Assembly: GCF_041381155.1 (NCBI RefSeq)
Contig: NC_091138.1
Location: forward strand, 38,681,604 to 38,745,603
DNA length: 64,000 nucleotides
Reading direction: 5' to 3'
Source: Argopecten irradians
Lineage: Eukaryota; Mollusca; Bivalvia; Pectinida; Pectinidae
Positions 25,013 to 55,289 of the stretch are shown one piece after another (positions within the stretch are counted from its first letter, which is position 1; the number at the start of each line of letters is the position of its first letter). Under the pieces are notes generated by a model. It saw only the letters and a list, made by a program, of their open reading frames with translations. It was not told the DNA's origin and searched no databases. The position numbers and the translations under genes are program-made.

Positions 25013-28000
25013 CAAGGTAAGTGAGATCAATTTGGCTGTATGTGTAATTTAGCTGAAAAGGACTTAGTAGATATAGCTGTAAGAAGTTATATAATATTTC
25101 CTGAAATAACCTTAGTCTACATTAAAGGTCACAGGACAAATAATTAAAAAGAAAAATAGAAAAATTCAAAGTAAAAGAAATCATTGTACAGTGACTTTTA
25201 ATGGGCATTTTGGACTAAAATGTTTTCTTTGAGAGAGAAATGTTGCTGTTGTTTCCACTATTTTATGTAAATCTTTTTCTAATGGAAGAAAAAAATATTT
25301 GAAAATGTATATGTATATCTCAAGGAAGAAAAAATGAGGTGTTTTTCCCAAGTCAAGGCCTCTGAAATTATTTAGTTTGAAAATCACTGTTGTACAACTT
25401 TCTGTGAGTAACAAGGAGACCACTTTTATTGTTAATATGTGAGTGACTTCATGTCAGTCAATGAAACTGTTTTATTAGATACCAAAAGTAGAATGTACTT
25501 CATATTTCATCTTAAATTATTTTATCATAAGGATGGGAAACTGTTTTATTTTAATGGTGAGTGATAATAGCATCTCCTACTTCTCATCTTGAAGATTTAA
25601 AATTATTTCTAATAATAGACTCCATTTTGATTTTAAAAAGTGGGACAAATAAAACTAGAATGCATTTTAAATAGGTTGACTTGTCTTGTTTATGCAGCAA
25701 TATAGGCAAAGAAATTGTAGCAAAATACTTTTAACTTGATTGCAGTATTAATCTTATTGAAGCATGAATATAATTTTAATTATCTTTATTTCTATGCATT
25801 TTTTTTTAAATGAAAAGGTACATATGGTATAACTACTGCTTCTTCCACTTGTTTGCACACTATCGGCAACATAACTTCTGAATACAGGTATACAGAGTAT
25901 ACAGAGTATAATCAGTCCCACCTTCCAGTGATTGTGGCATCTAAAATGTCACATTAGAATATGATGCCACAATCACTGGAAGGTGGGACGAATCAATAGT
26001 AATTTTACTTTATCTAGGTTCGACTTATAAACAGTAATTTTACTTTATTAACATTATATAGTTTTGGTATCCCCAAACTAAAAATTGTTCAGGATATCAA
26101 AGAAAATCTTCATTAAAAATATATTTCATTGTATTGTTAAAACTTGAAGGCTACTTTCATCATCTCAAATTGATTTGCATTGTACTGTAGAGTGTAGATA
26201 GGTCACTGTGACCCTTACCTTAAGGTCAATAGTCAAGTAATTTTATGAGAAATGTTTTACTTTTGTCAAAGTCATAATTTCTAAACCATCAAAAATATTT
26301 TAATGAAAATTGTAGATAATTATTAAGATTCAAGTAATAAGGCAAATAATCTATGGACAAAGTTACCAAAGACCATTCCTTCTCCTTTATATCCTTTCAC
26401 ATTTGGTAGGAAGTTTTTCATTATATATTATTAAAATTGTTGTTTTTATTAGAATATTTCACTGCATTTTAGAGTGAAAATGTAAACTGTATGGAGATTT
26501 AATGTTAACTTGATTCCATATCATTTCAAATGCAATCTAGATTTAAGTGGGGTTGACATACGCGAGTTATGCTACTATATTATAAAGTAAGTTGTCAGTT
26601 GACAGATATCCAGGAATGTGGACCATGTTACCTGTCAGAGTTATCTTTCTTAGTAGGCTTTCTTAATTAGATGCAGTCGATACATAGGCCTACCTATACA
26701 TTGACTCGAGGAGTTTACTCCCACCGTTATCTTTCTTAGTAGGCGTGTCATATTTAGATACAGCTGATGAATATTCATAGAGACAAGAAGGAGAAATGTG
26801 GTGTTGATTGACATAGAAGTTGTGTGTTGAGTGTTAGATTACTGGGTGTCAGATTTCACAGAGTAATTAGTCAGTTAGAGAGTACATTGGAGGCTCATTG
26901 ATGCTGACATACCCTAGTGTATGAGTAGACTTGGCAGACAGCTGCACACAAGGCATGTCACTACAAGGGTCAGACTGGTCCACACAGCTTTGTCCTTGTA
27001 GCCATGGTTATTACTGTAGACTCCTAGGGTGTACCCCTGATAGCATTTATCCCCATCACTCTTGGCATTAGACTGGACACACGGTAGGGTCAACATATGT
27101 TCTGGTAGAGGGTGGGAGGCAGAGGGGGGGGAGTCATGACTCCTAACAGATGTCCTTGAGTGTTGTAGAGGTCATACTGACCACACAGCAGTTGTCCTTG
27201 TAATGTTGTATATCTTGTAAAAGTCAGACTATGACCACTCTGGTAGACTTGGATGTCCAACTGGTTCTTTCATAGTATGATTTATTAATTATGTTGTCAG
27301 GATGAAATTTGTCACACCATGTCCTTCAAGTCTGGATTGTAGTTTTCCACAAATTAGAACAGCTGGGTTTGAGAGGCTGAGTTCTATTTGAATGGGAGTC
27401 AGGAATGATACTGAATGAGCCATCCTCTGGGGAAATTCAAATTGATATATACAAACAAAGATAAACATTGGCCTCATTAAATAGTAACCCAGTCACTCCT
27501 TCACTTCTTATTGATCCCTCTGTCCATTAGAAATTATCTAAACTGTTAAATGGAACTTCAACAAAATTATTCATATCACAAAAGGACAAAAATAAATCTA
27601 AATGTATTTTGCGGAGACAGCCAGGTTGTTTACCGTATGTGTGTTACAGGATGGGGATGTGACATACCAATAGTAGCCAAGTCCTGGTTTCCTGTGAGAA
27701 GCTATTAGGTCTATAATATGTATTTTAGTACTTAGACTCGGCTTACATAACACTTGGACTGCATATGGCACTTATTTGAGATAAATCTGGAGTTTCTCTT
27801 TGGTAGCTTGTGTGTAGACCTATAATGGGGTAGTCTTTATTTAGATATGTACATTAGTTATAGTGCTAAGTGAAAAGGCTTTGAAGGCCAGTGGAAGGAG
27901 GGGGTAAGATACAGGGGGTGTCCCACAGCTGACTAGCTCTGTTAGCCATGTGGGGTCTTATCTGGGCTTAGCTGCTATAAGGTTATGTTGCTATGGTTAC

Positions 28001-29424
28001 TGGTATTCACATCCATTTTCAGATCTATATGTAGGTACCTATGTCTCTTTCAATTTCCATCATCTCATGCAAAGTAAATAGTGAACTCCAGCATATTACC
28101 TACAATATCTTTCAACTGATATCAGCTAGATAACTGGACCTAAACTTTGATAATGATTAAAGGGCTCATTCAATGGCCTGTTTTATAAATTGTAGCCATA
28201 CCAGAGAAATATTGTGTAGATGTATAATAGAATGGCATAGTGATATACAATATTAGTCTTTTGCAATAAGTGCCATCTGGGTAATAATTGTACATTCCAT
28301 GTACAAGCATTGTCATTCCATATTTGTGTGAGGCATTGTGGGGCTAAATGTAATACACGTGCCTTGTCAGAGTATTTCAGACATGCTCTGTCATAATGTT
28401 TGATTGACATTAGTCATATTAGACAATCGCATGTCAACACACAAATGTAAAATGTAAATACATGTACATGTGTTCTCCTAGCATGTCCTTTATTCAGTGG
28501 GTGCTACACCACTACAGGATGGGAAACAGATCTGGAATTTAAACTTTTTGACACACTAGCAATACCGGTGGTGTTAATTAGATGAGGACTTGTTTATGGG
28601 AACTCCAGACTTGGCTGTGTAGGAGCCTGCTACAGAGACAACTGATTTATGGCTACACCTGACTGGACAGCCATGGAATGTAACTCCCACAAGTTCACCG
28701 TGGAATCCAATACCTGTTCTGATTATGATCCTTTGTAAAAATAATACACTCTAGATTACTATACACAAATTACTGACCTCTACATCTATAATGAATTTCA
28801 GCAATGGAATGTGTAGAAGATTTAGACATTAACAATGCTGGGCTGATTACAATGTATGACATCAGTCAAGTTGAATAAATAAAGGTCCCTTTCTGTGGCC
28901 TTGGGTGGCCCTGAATGCTCCTCATCCCTAATTCCTCACCTCTGGGGGGTCATCAGGACATCAGGACCGTTATGCTAAGGAAAACTCCTGCTCTCCAGGG
29001 TTTCAGCTTGACCCCATGGGGCCAGGCCCTTTCCTCTTCAGGGCAACGGTCAGGAATTTTCCTCCCAATTGACCCCCACAGGGTCAATCTCTGCAATACA
29101 CTTCAGGGCCTTAGTTGGGGTCATTCTCTCTAGCCATGTGGAAGTCATTACAGATATCCTTTCAGATAAGGAGAATGATACATCTAACAGTCTCTGTTTG
29201 TTATTATAGCAGGCAGTTTATGGGACAAAACTACAACCCTGTTTCATCTTGTTTTTCCTTCTGAATATATAAGTAATCGACACTCAAACCCTAGCAGTCT
29301 TTTAAGTTTCTACTGTGCATGTTCATAAATTTTGAAATGTTATCTTCATTTCCAGGTGAATCAACTTTTAAGGGATAGGTATGACCTGACCTATGTTAAC
29401 AAATAAACATTTGAATGTTTTCAG
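25013..29424 (+). other. Probable intron in the MTTP 3' UTR
   Basis: Four bases after the MTTP stop codon (25010-25012) lies CAAG|GTAAGTG, a near-consensus donor at 25017. A matching acceptor TTTTCAG is at 29424, just before the presumed terminal exon. The 4.4-kb interval holds no recognisable exon. It contains the perfect hairpin at 25915-25989, a small imperfect duplication at 26638-26775 (TTATCTTTCTTAGTAGGC twice), and loose repeats of a TTGTCCTTGTAG/GACCACAC motif at 26940-27250. The rest is AT-rich sequence with nothing I can name. Confidence 0.55.
25915..25989. ncRNA. Perfect 27-bp stem hairpin, pre-miRNA-sized
   Basis: The arms at 25915-25941 and 25963-25989 are perfect inverted repeats (starting GTCCCACCTTCCAGTGATTG) with a 21-nt loop, giving a 75-nt hairpin within the proposed 3' UTR intron of MTTP. 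The size suits a microRNA precursor or hairpin siRNA. A fully paired stem is also what a young MITE remnant gives. I do not recognise the arm as any known miRNA, so the ncRNA label is tentative. Confidence 0.35.
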
Positions 29425-29590
29425 GGTGATGATGGATACCAGACAGCTGTTACCACAGATCCTGATAATACTCAACACTTTCCAAAGTCCCAACATCAGC
29501 AGTCTCTGGTGGCAGGACCAGCTATAACATATCAAAGTCTAAATCTAGAAACGTCAAAACTTTGTGTTTAATAAATCTATTTTGTTATTA
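29425..29590 (+). other. Probable MTTP 3' UTR terminal exon with poly(A) signal
   Basis: It starts after TTTTCAG and has no long open frame. AATAAA occurs at 29570-29575, followed by a T-rich segment. The exon carries a CAGTCTCTGGTGGCAGGACC stretch. Assignment to MTTP rests on the donor right after the MTTP stop and on strand agreement, not on homology. Confidence 0.5.
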
Positions 29591-31057
29591 TTTGATGTTT
29601 CGACTGTTATTTTATTACATGTACTATAGAATCTTTGTTCTTCTTGTAATGAAGTGACACATGAATTGTATATTATGATGTAAACCTACTTACTTTTGCA
29701 ATTCACGATCAATGTATATTTATACATGCGTAAAAGTTAATCTCTGCAAATCATTATTTATTTAAATAATGTTGAAAGATATCAGTGACCGGCAATCTCT
29801 GTAAAATTGATTTGAAACAAAAATTGTGAAAATTGGTAGCCTCAAAAGAAAATTGGTTTACAGTATCTAGATCCCAGTATTTAGAACGAGACTTCTCTGT
29901 TTCACTGCCAAGCTTTGTTATACTTCAACTTGAAATGTGTTCATGTCCCTATATATTCCATATTCACCCAAAGAAGCATCTAAGTGCTTATATATATCTA
30001 AATGTACATATACCAATACATTGTACATGCAAGTGCTCTCAAGGAAATATTTTTTTAAACCCTTGGTTCTCATTGGAACTAAAATATGGAGTATCTTATA
30101 GCCCTCGCTCCTTTCATGTGAATCAAGTTCTACACAAAAAAAACTACAAGTTCTTTCACAAAACGAAATTTTAATGAAGAGCATGTAAATTACAAATGAA
30201 GATACGGATTATATAAAACAAAAGAAAATAGAAATAAATGCACACTATTTTGTTCTTGCATACAACTTTTCATACATTAGCATGCTAAATAAAATTGAAA
30301 CTCACAACGCTCAAACGATTATGAATAACAACACTGTAGTATGGCGACCCAAAGTATTGCACACGAATCAAACTGCCAAACTTTTTTGTTTTAATATATA
30401 CAACTGGTTTTGGCACATATGGAACAAGTTACATTCGTCTGGAGAGACTAGAATGTTCACACATATTATATAGTTAAGGCACGCTAGAATATTATGTCAT
30501 TTGGAACTAAAAAAGCTAAGGATATTGTATACACCAAACAACACTATAAAGTTGAACTACAAAAATGTATTACAGATTTTGTGTACACGACATGTATTTT
30601 CGAATGTTATACAGGACTAAAAAGCTTACATCACCAGATATAACTGTATACCGTACTTTAGATTAGGTTTGATGTATAAGTTCTTGTTTACAATGCTAAG
30701 AAGTCAGTGGTACGTAATAGTTACCCTAATTATTTTGGTAGCAATGAAATCTGCTTCTAGCATTGTATACAACAGTTCAAGAAAACTGGATATCTTTCCT
30801 GTTTTTAAACTTTGAGAAAAAAAAAACAAAAACAAAAACCATGATTATTTATCATAAATTATAAACAATACAGAAGAATTAAGAAACACTTCATTCCCAA
30901 AAGGATAAATTATTACTTCTACACTATTGTGATAATTTGTCCAAATAATGGATTTCCTAAAATCTTAAGGGTACTTAATAACAGATGACATCTCTCTTTA
31001 TAATTATCGAGTAATGAATTAAGTATGCATTAATTGGTCTTTTGTCAACAAATATAT

Positions 31058-31425
31058 ACAAATCATCATTGAAAACAATATATAGAAATTAAACAATATC
31101 GGTTTACCTCTAGATAATTATATTTCAGCATATTGCCATGAAGTGAATTCCCAAACAATTATAAATCATCATTGATAACAATATATAGAAATTAAACAAT
31201 ATCAGTTTACCTCTAGATAATTATATTTCAGCATATTGCCATGAAGTGAATTCCCAAACAATACAACAATCATAATCTATATAAACAAATCAATTAATAA
31301 AATCATCATTGATAAACAATATATAACAATATATAGAAATTAAACAATATCGGTTTACCTCTAGATAATTATATTTCAGCATATTGCCATGAGCATATTG
31401 CCATGAAGTGAATTCCTAAACAATT
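31058..31425. repeat. About 100-bp tandem triplication
   Basis: Three copies of a segment run from AAATCATCATTGA through TTACCTCTAGATAATTATAT to CATATTGCCATGAAGTGAAT. They begin near 31062, 31165 and 31301. The third is extended by an internal duplication of ATATATAACA and of CATATTGCCATGA. Copies are over 90% alike, so the duplication is recent. Confidence 0.85.
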
Positions 31426-34424
31426 ACAACAATATGATATGGACGATTCTATAAACCTGAAACATTATCACCAACAAATCATCAACCATCTAATTTTCTA
31501 TTGGACATAAAATATTGGTACCCAGTAAAATAAGAGTAATATTGAGTGTAATTAGGCAATATGGTATTACCAAATTTCACTTATTGAAAGTGAATATAGT
31601 GTACGTATAATTGGAAACTACCAAATTTGGACAATCCAGTGCATCTTTTCTGCATATACTATGACCATAAGTATGATTGAAATGATTATTATTACACTTG
31701 AAAATCCAGCGAAACAGTCAAATTATAATAATTTGTAATTCTAAGACATAAACAATTAATTACTGTTTTTTATAATTGTAAGTGATAGAGTAATTAGCTT
31801 TTGGTATTTAAATGTTGAATTTAATTTAGCACCGATAATCAAGATACCATTGGCATTGTCTTAATGTAATTAATCAAATCAATAGCATTGTAACAAGACA
31901 TGATCAACTTACACTTATACAATGTTTAAGTTTTTAAATGTAACCATACATTGAAAGTAAAATTTCACAAACAAGAACACCTAGAAAATGAAGAAAAGTG
32001 ACATATTGAGAAAGAAAGAAATTAACCAAAAATGAAAAATTAAAATCAGAAAATGACGATTGATACACTGTGGATATGAAAAGGACAATATTGCGGAATA
32101 TTTTCACTAAGTTGACCATGCATTTATCCTTGCTTATTGATATCCAGAAAACAACAAGAAACCGTAATAGGTTATTTTGATATTGTTAAAGTTTTAATTT
32201 CATTATTCTTTATTATTGTACTATATATATATATAAATACATACTCAACAATTTTGTCCTTTTAAGATATGTTTACAAACATTTATCAACATAGTCTTTA
32301 TATGTCTATAAATAACTAAAGCAAAATTCGAACTTATAAATAAAGAACAAAATCTACCAACGAAATTTCCACAATATCTACATGCTGAAAGCAAAGTATA
32401 CACAAATGACCATCTAAAATACACACAGTACAAATTATACATACACTGTAACACAGCAAACATCCAATTCAAGATATATTTAATCATGCAAATATTAATC
32501 TTAGAAAAAATTCACGCTTTTCACCACAACCTCACTCAATTAAATATAAAATCTATTAATTATAATTATGATAATTGTGTTAATTTATACTCGATATATA
32601 TACATATACAATACAATGTATTCCCTCTTTTAAATGCCAATCTCCATAAAATCTCTTCTTCATTTTTGCACCATGAACAGTTATAAAGAATTACGAACTA
32701 ATAATAATTAATTAACAGATCACGAATAAATGAAATGTCAAGAGAATAAACAGAATTCAAAATACAGTACAATCTTGTTATCTCAAAGTTAATGAAGCAG
32801 GGAAAAAATTTCAAACTAGATGCGACTATGATAAAGTTTGGACCATTTAAAAATTCAAGATTTTGACAACACGTATTGTAATACATATTTTTCACATTAG
32901 TAATATTGATAGTGAATTATGAATTTAAACTATGATCAAAACACTTCAAGTTGAACAAGTTTTTGTAGAAGTTTGAGATAACAAAATTCACTGTACACTT
33001 GTTAACATCATGGAAATCCTCAAGAGAAGTTACACTGTTTACTGACCAGAGATATGGAATTATTATTAGAGGAACAAACTCATAGGATCACCTCGCTTTG
33101 CCTTGTCATCAGTGAATACTCAAACAGCTGATAGTATTTGACGATGAAAAAAGGCTTGTTTCTCAAATCAGAAAATATTCTGAGTGAGAAAAAAGACGAA
33201 GCAAATTTAAGACCTCTTGCACCAAAAGGAAAGTGAGAGATTTCATTCATGTGAAGTTAAAAGAATCTCATAACAAGTTGTTGAGTGCCTTTAAACGTCA
33301 TTCCCTGGCCAGTAAAAAGAGAAACGTCTACATATCTTGTCACATATTGAGCTTTCTATAACATGGGAATTTCTTCTATCATAATAAACGAACATGGAAA
33401 TATTTTCTTGGTGATTCAGTTCAGATGTAATATCAATTATGTTGCCATGCCAACACACATTGGTTAACCAACCACAAATATCCCTGGATTGATCACTGCT
33501 AAAATATCTAAAGAGTATATCCATTTTCATTGATAACTTTTCAAAATTCAATTTACATGAACTACAATTGATTGTTCTCCAGATATTGACAATTCAAACC
33601 TTTGTGAAAAAATTTCATACCGATACTTTATTGTACAAACAAAATTCTCTTAAAAAAAAAAAAAAAAAAACCTAAAAGAATGAAAATATTTTTCCTCAAT
33701 CATGTACTGATGTATGCTCCAAGCTGACCATAATTATCGGACATATTTAACACAAATGATATTACATCTGTAAAGAACCAATAGGAATAGAATTCTATGA
33801 TAATTAATCCAAATATTATCACTTCGTATCTTCCCATCATATACAAATAAATATCAATATAAAATCTCAAAAATCTTGGTGTAAATAATAATAAAAAAGT
33901 CTTATAATATAACTCAATAATCTTGAATTAGATTCTTTTGTGAAGCAGAAATTTACATATCAACTTTACCATATCTTGGTCAAAGTTCTCTTTGTTCATA
34001 GCACAAATTGGAATAGCAGCCATACAACAATATGCATGGAATATGCATACAACAAAACCTAGTACTAGGGCATATCATTCAAAGTCTGACGAGTTTCCCA
34101 CTTACTCACATCTGGAATATAAAAACAGACTGAAGTATATCTATATGTGTAAACGAGAACCTAAGTCTCTATAAAGTGTGAAGATTCATAGCTATCCTGT
34201 TGTACCGAAACAAATACCTTGGAGAATATGGTTTTTCTAATATTATTTATATATCATGTTCCAACCTCTGCCAACACTTCGGGTTCACTTAAAAGCCAAG
34301 TAGATAATGCATGTTTCTGTTTCCATATCTCACAATGTTCTAAACAGAGATGGGATAGAATACATATTTACTAAATAAACATCCGGACTTGTTTAAAGTA
34401 ACCAAAGGTGGTCTGCCTTCAATG

Positions 34425-34870
34425 TTTTATTAGTGTTACCATGGTGATTAAGGCCTGTAAAACATGTTACCATGTCAACAAACTAAAGTCAGCCATGTTG
34501 TTACCATGGTAACTATAGGGTCAGCCATACTGTTTCCCAGGTGACTAGGCATACAGTCAGTCTTGCTGTAACCACAATGACTATATTATGAACAGTCAGT
34601 CTTGCTGTAACCACAATGACTATATTATGAACAGTCATTACTGTTACCATGTTGACTAAGGTTAGCTGTGTTGTTACCCTGATAACAAGGTCAGCCATGT
34701 AGTTTCCATGGTGACTAGGGTCAGCCATGTTGTTTCCATGGTGACTAGGGTTAGCCATGTTGTTACTATGGTGTCTAGGATAAGCCATGTTGTTGCCATG
34801 GTGACTAGGGTGAGCAATAACTGTTACCATGGTGACTATGATCAGCCACACTGTTAGTATTTTGACTTTA
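34425..34870. repeat. 30-bp repeat array carrying X-box-like motifs
   Basis: About 12 units of roughly 30 bp read GTCAGCCATGTTGTTACCAT then GGTGACTAGG. The core GTTNCCATGGTGAC resembles the RFX X-box (GTTNCCATGGNAAC). Position 34500-34513 is the perfect palindrome GTTACCATGGTAAC. Two 46-bp units with CAGTCTTGCTGTAACCACAA interrupt the array at about 34554-34640. Open frames on the minus strand here come from the repeat and are not proposed as a gene. Confidence 0.75.
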
Positions 34871-35954
34871 ATTATCCAAATTGTTACTCTCAAAAAACAA
34901 CCTTTGAAATAATTCTCTCATTGACTTTCATACTTCATATCAGCTGCTTCTCCAAAAATCATGAACTTATGATTCCTTGGCATATTGGTAAATCGAAAAG
35001 AAAATGTGCAAGAAACCATGGTCAGACTTCTGAAAGTTTTCACCTTTTTTTTCTTCAGAATTGCATTAAAAGTCCTCAACTTTATCAGAAATTATCACCG
35101 ACTTCCACCGATCTAGGTCCTATCTATACCATTACTGGTATGATTCAGCCAGTCATGCAAGGCCCATACAAACCCTCTATAACAAATATTTTATTCTTGT
35201 TTATTAGACTAAGATTTAATTCTGCCATTGAATATGAAACAAATACTGCAGAGTATGTAATTCTGGTAGGTCAAAAATTATGCTTGCACTTACAATGAGA
35301 AAATTAAAATATTGATCAATTGATTGATTTCTGATAATTCATGTTTGAAATTTTTGTGAGCATCTCAATATTCCTGGAAATTATGAATAAATTATCCAGC
35401 AGAAATAATTGGTTACAGAGTACTATGCAAGTATTTTATTCTTTTTTTTTAAATTCTGTTAAAATATTTCATAAGGATCAGACTCAACTTTTCGAAACTT
35501 TAACTGAGTGGCATTATACGAAAGTTCCCCCTGGGTTGACTGTGAAATACCTCGCTCTGCAAATCTAATGGCTGTACAGTTCATATTGCAAATCTATTAA
35601 TTTCATAATCATTCTATATTGATTATATAAAAAAAACATTTTGTTCGGATTTAAATATCAAATGCTCTAAATGTATTTCTAAATTTCAACTTTAAAGGCA
35701 CTATATTTTTTATTTTATAGCTGCTCAAACTATTCAAAAATTACCATCATGCCATACACATATTTCATCTTGAATCTTATTAGAGCTATTATGCACTTTG
35801 TACAAATCACACACAAGAAACTCTTCATAATCAGAACTGGTTTTCATATCCTTATATTGCTTTCAGCAATGGAATAGTAAGAAAACATTTAATGTTTTCT
35901 TGCCCTAACCTTTGGCAATGTCCTTGAACTTTGTCCTTTCTGTTTGTCCTTGAC
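34871..35954. other. No gene seen upstream of the ZCCHC24 stop
   Basis: AT-rich sequence with scattered short open frames and no conserved protein signature. It most likely lies in the 3' UTR of ZCCHC24 because it directly follows that gene's stop codon on the minus strand. Confidence 0.4.
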
Positions 35955-53537
<17,583 letters not shown>

Positions 53538-53673
53538 GTTCACAGTTCCACACCCCACCGGAAAGATGTTCTAAATGCCGAAAACTTGGCCAACTTCACG
53601 TAAAGTTGATGAAGGCGGGTCGGTCTGCCATTCAACTCCCCTTGGCACTATATGTGTCGATCGTATTAGGTAA

Positions 53674-53702
53674 GGGGGCGGAGATTGCAGCAACCCCATT
53701 GG
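53674..53702 (-). promoter_or_regulatory. ZCCHC24 proximal promoter: GC box and CCAAT box
   Basis: About 140-165 bp upstream of the ZCCHC24 start codon there is a GC box (GGGGGCGGAG on plus, from 53674) and a CCAAT box (ATTGG on plus at 53698-53702, so CCAAT on the transcript strand). The local sequence is richer in G+C than the introns. No TATA box is evident on the minus strand. Confidence 0.5.
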
Positions 53703-53787
53703 CTCACACAGCATGCGGCTACGGATGTTGCGCGCACCTGTGGTGATGACAGCTCCACGTGATATCCTTATCAATAATTTGCACATG

Positions 53788-55110
53788 AAAAATGTAATGT
53801 AAATAAATTAATTGCTATCCTCCGAGTTAATTATTTACAGGAATTTTGCGCTGATTTCGAAATAGCGAATGTACATACATATCAGATAGCGGGGCGCAAA
53901 GAATGTCTCCTTCATTGCTCAAAATATTGTCATTTTATCGAAATAACAAAGGTTTTAACTTCTTACGCTAACAATTGCAAGGTACAAAAAGATGTTTTAT
54001 TTCACCTTACGACAAAATATTCAAATCAAACTTTCAAGCTATATTATTTAATCATTAAACAAAATTCTAAACAAAACAAAAAACCCACCAAACGGATTTG
54101 TTATTAAACATAGAATAAAATAAATACTCTTTTTCGTTACATATTGTTTTTATTTTCAGCAATTTTCTCCGTGAAAACTTAACCATCTGAATAAAGGTTT
54201 TGGTGAAATGCACTACGATTCCAAATACATGTACACAACGCTAAAAAATAAGAAACCGTCAAATTAGGGGGGAAAAAAACTTTAGAAATCAGCGTTTCAA
54301 AGAACAAGGTTGAAAACTGAAAATATGGTTTCTAGAGAACAGTTGAACTACATGTATTTGAATAATACGGTATTAGAACTCAACTGATCTTCTTTACTGG
54401 AAAAAAAACAACGCTTGGGGTCTGGCTTTCTGAGACATTAAAAATCGCGAGATAACTGATTTTTAGTTGTTGTTGGTTTTTTTTTATCTTACCTCTGCAC
54501 ACTCATCTAGAAGTTCTTTGTCTAGTAAAAAGGTATGGAGTTAATGAATTAATGCGATTAATTTTTTTTTTTTAAACCAACAATGTCACCAGTATAATAA
54601 AGAGTGAAATGCAGCCTAATCTATGTGACTTACGGATAAAAACAGACTATTTAATGAAACATGTTGAAAAATATATTGACGTAAAGAGAATAACCCAATG
54701 TATATTTTAGGATGTATACAATTAAATAATTCGATTGAATCAATCATAAGCTATAGTATACTATGGTATTGTTTTGTATTATAACTCAGCTCTTAATAAT
54801 GCTATGGAGACGATTTTATTTGGAGTTTGTCGGGACCAAAATAGAAATAACGGAAATGTCACAAATCAGACTTGAACTATTTTAAAGAGTTTAATGTATA
54901 CATGTTTTGTGGAAATTATTCTAAAATTATTTATTGAAAAAAAACCTCGGTAGCAAGCAAAGCAAAACAAATATAAGACGGACGAAACTGAGCCAAATCT
55001 CAATATTATTTTGTGGCTTTTTATATAACACTATTGTATAAAAGACTTTCTCGTACCTGCTACAATGTATGTCCGTACACAAGAAGAACACCGGTCGGTC
55101 CCTTTGATCA
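53788..55110. other. Upstream flank of ZCCHC24, no gene recognised
   Basis: AT-rich sequence with homopolymer A/T runs and no conserved open frame. Nothing further can be supported. Confidence 0.45.
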
Positions 55111-55114
55111 TTGG

Positions 55115-55230
55115 CCAATCAGTGTATCAAACACTCCGGCGACAAGGTACCGTTACTCACGGTAAACCCATGGGAAGTCCGTGCACAGTGGAATATAAAA
55201 CTACTCGATTTCTGTAGTGAATTGTACTTC
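55115..55230 (+). promoter_or_regulatory. Candidate TATA/CCAAT promoter without a visible gene
   Basis: GGCCAATCAG (CCAAT at 55115-55119) lies about 75 bp upstream of TATAAAA (55194-55200) on the plus strand, with an expected start near 55225-55230. A possible donor GGAG|GTAAAT follows at about 55291. Directly downstream begins the decayed LINE, so any gene served by this promoter is not visible here. Confidence 0.35.
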
Positions 55231-55289
55231 GTAGAATTGCTTGCGCGTTGAGATACATTTATATTATTTTAAGAATATTTGAAGTGTGG

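Larger units (their letters stand above)
29600..35954. other. Convergent intergenic region or long ZCCHC24 3' UTR
   Basis: MTTP (plus) and ZCCHC24 (minus) point toward each other here. No exons are recognised. The sequence is about 70% AT. On the minus strand AATAAA hexamers occur (for example at 32209-32214), so much of this may be ZCCHC24 3' UTR, which is long in vertebrates too. It contains a tandem triplication (31058-31425), an A-rich run near 33652-33671, and an array of GTTACCATGG units (34425-34870). Confidence 0.5.
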
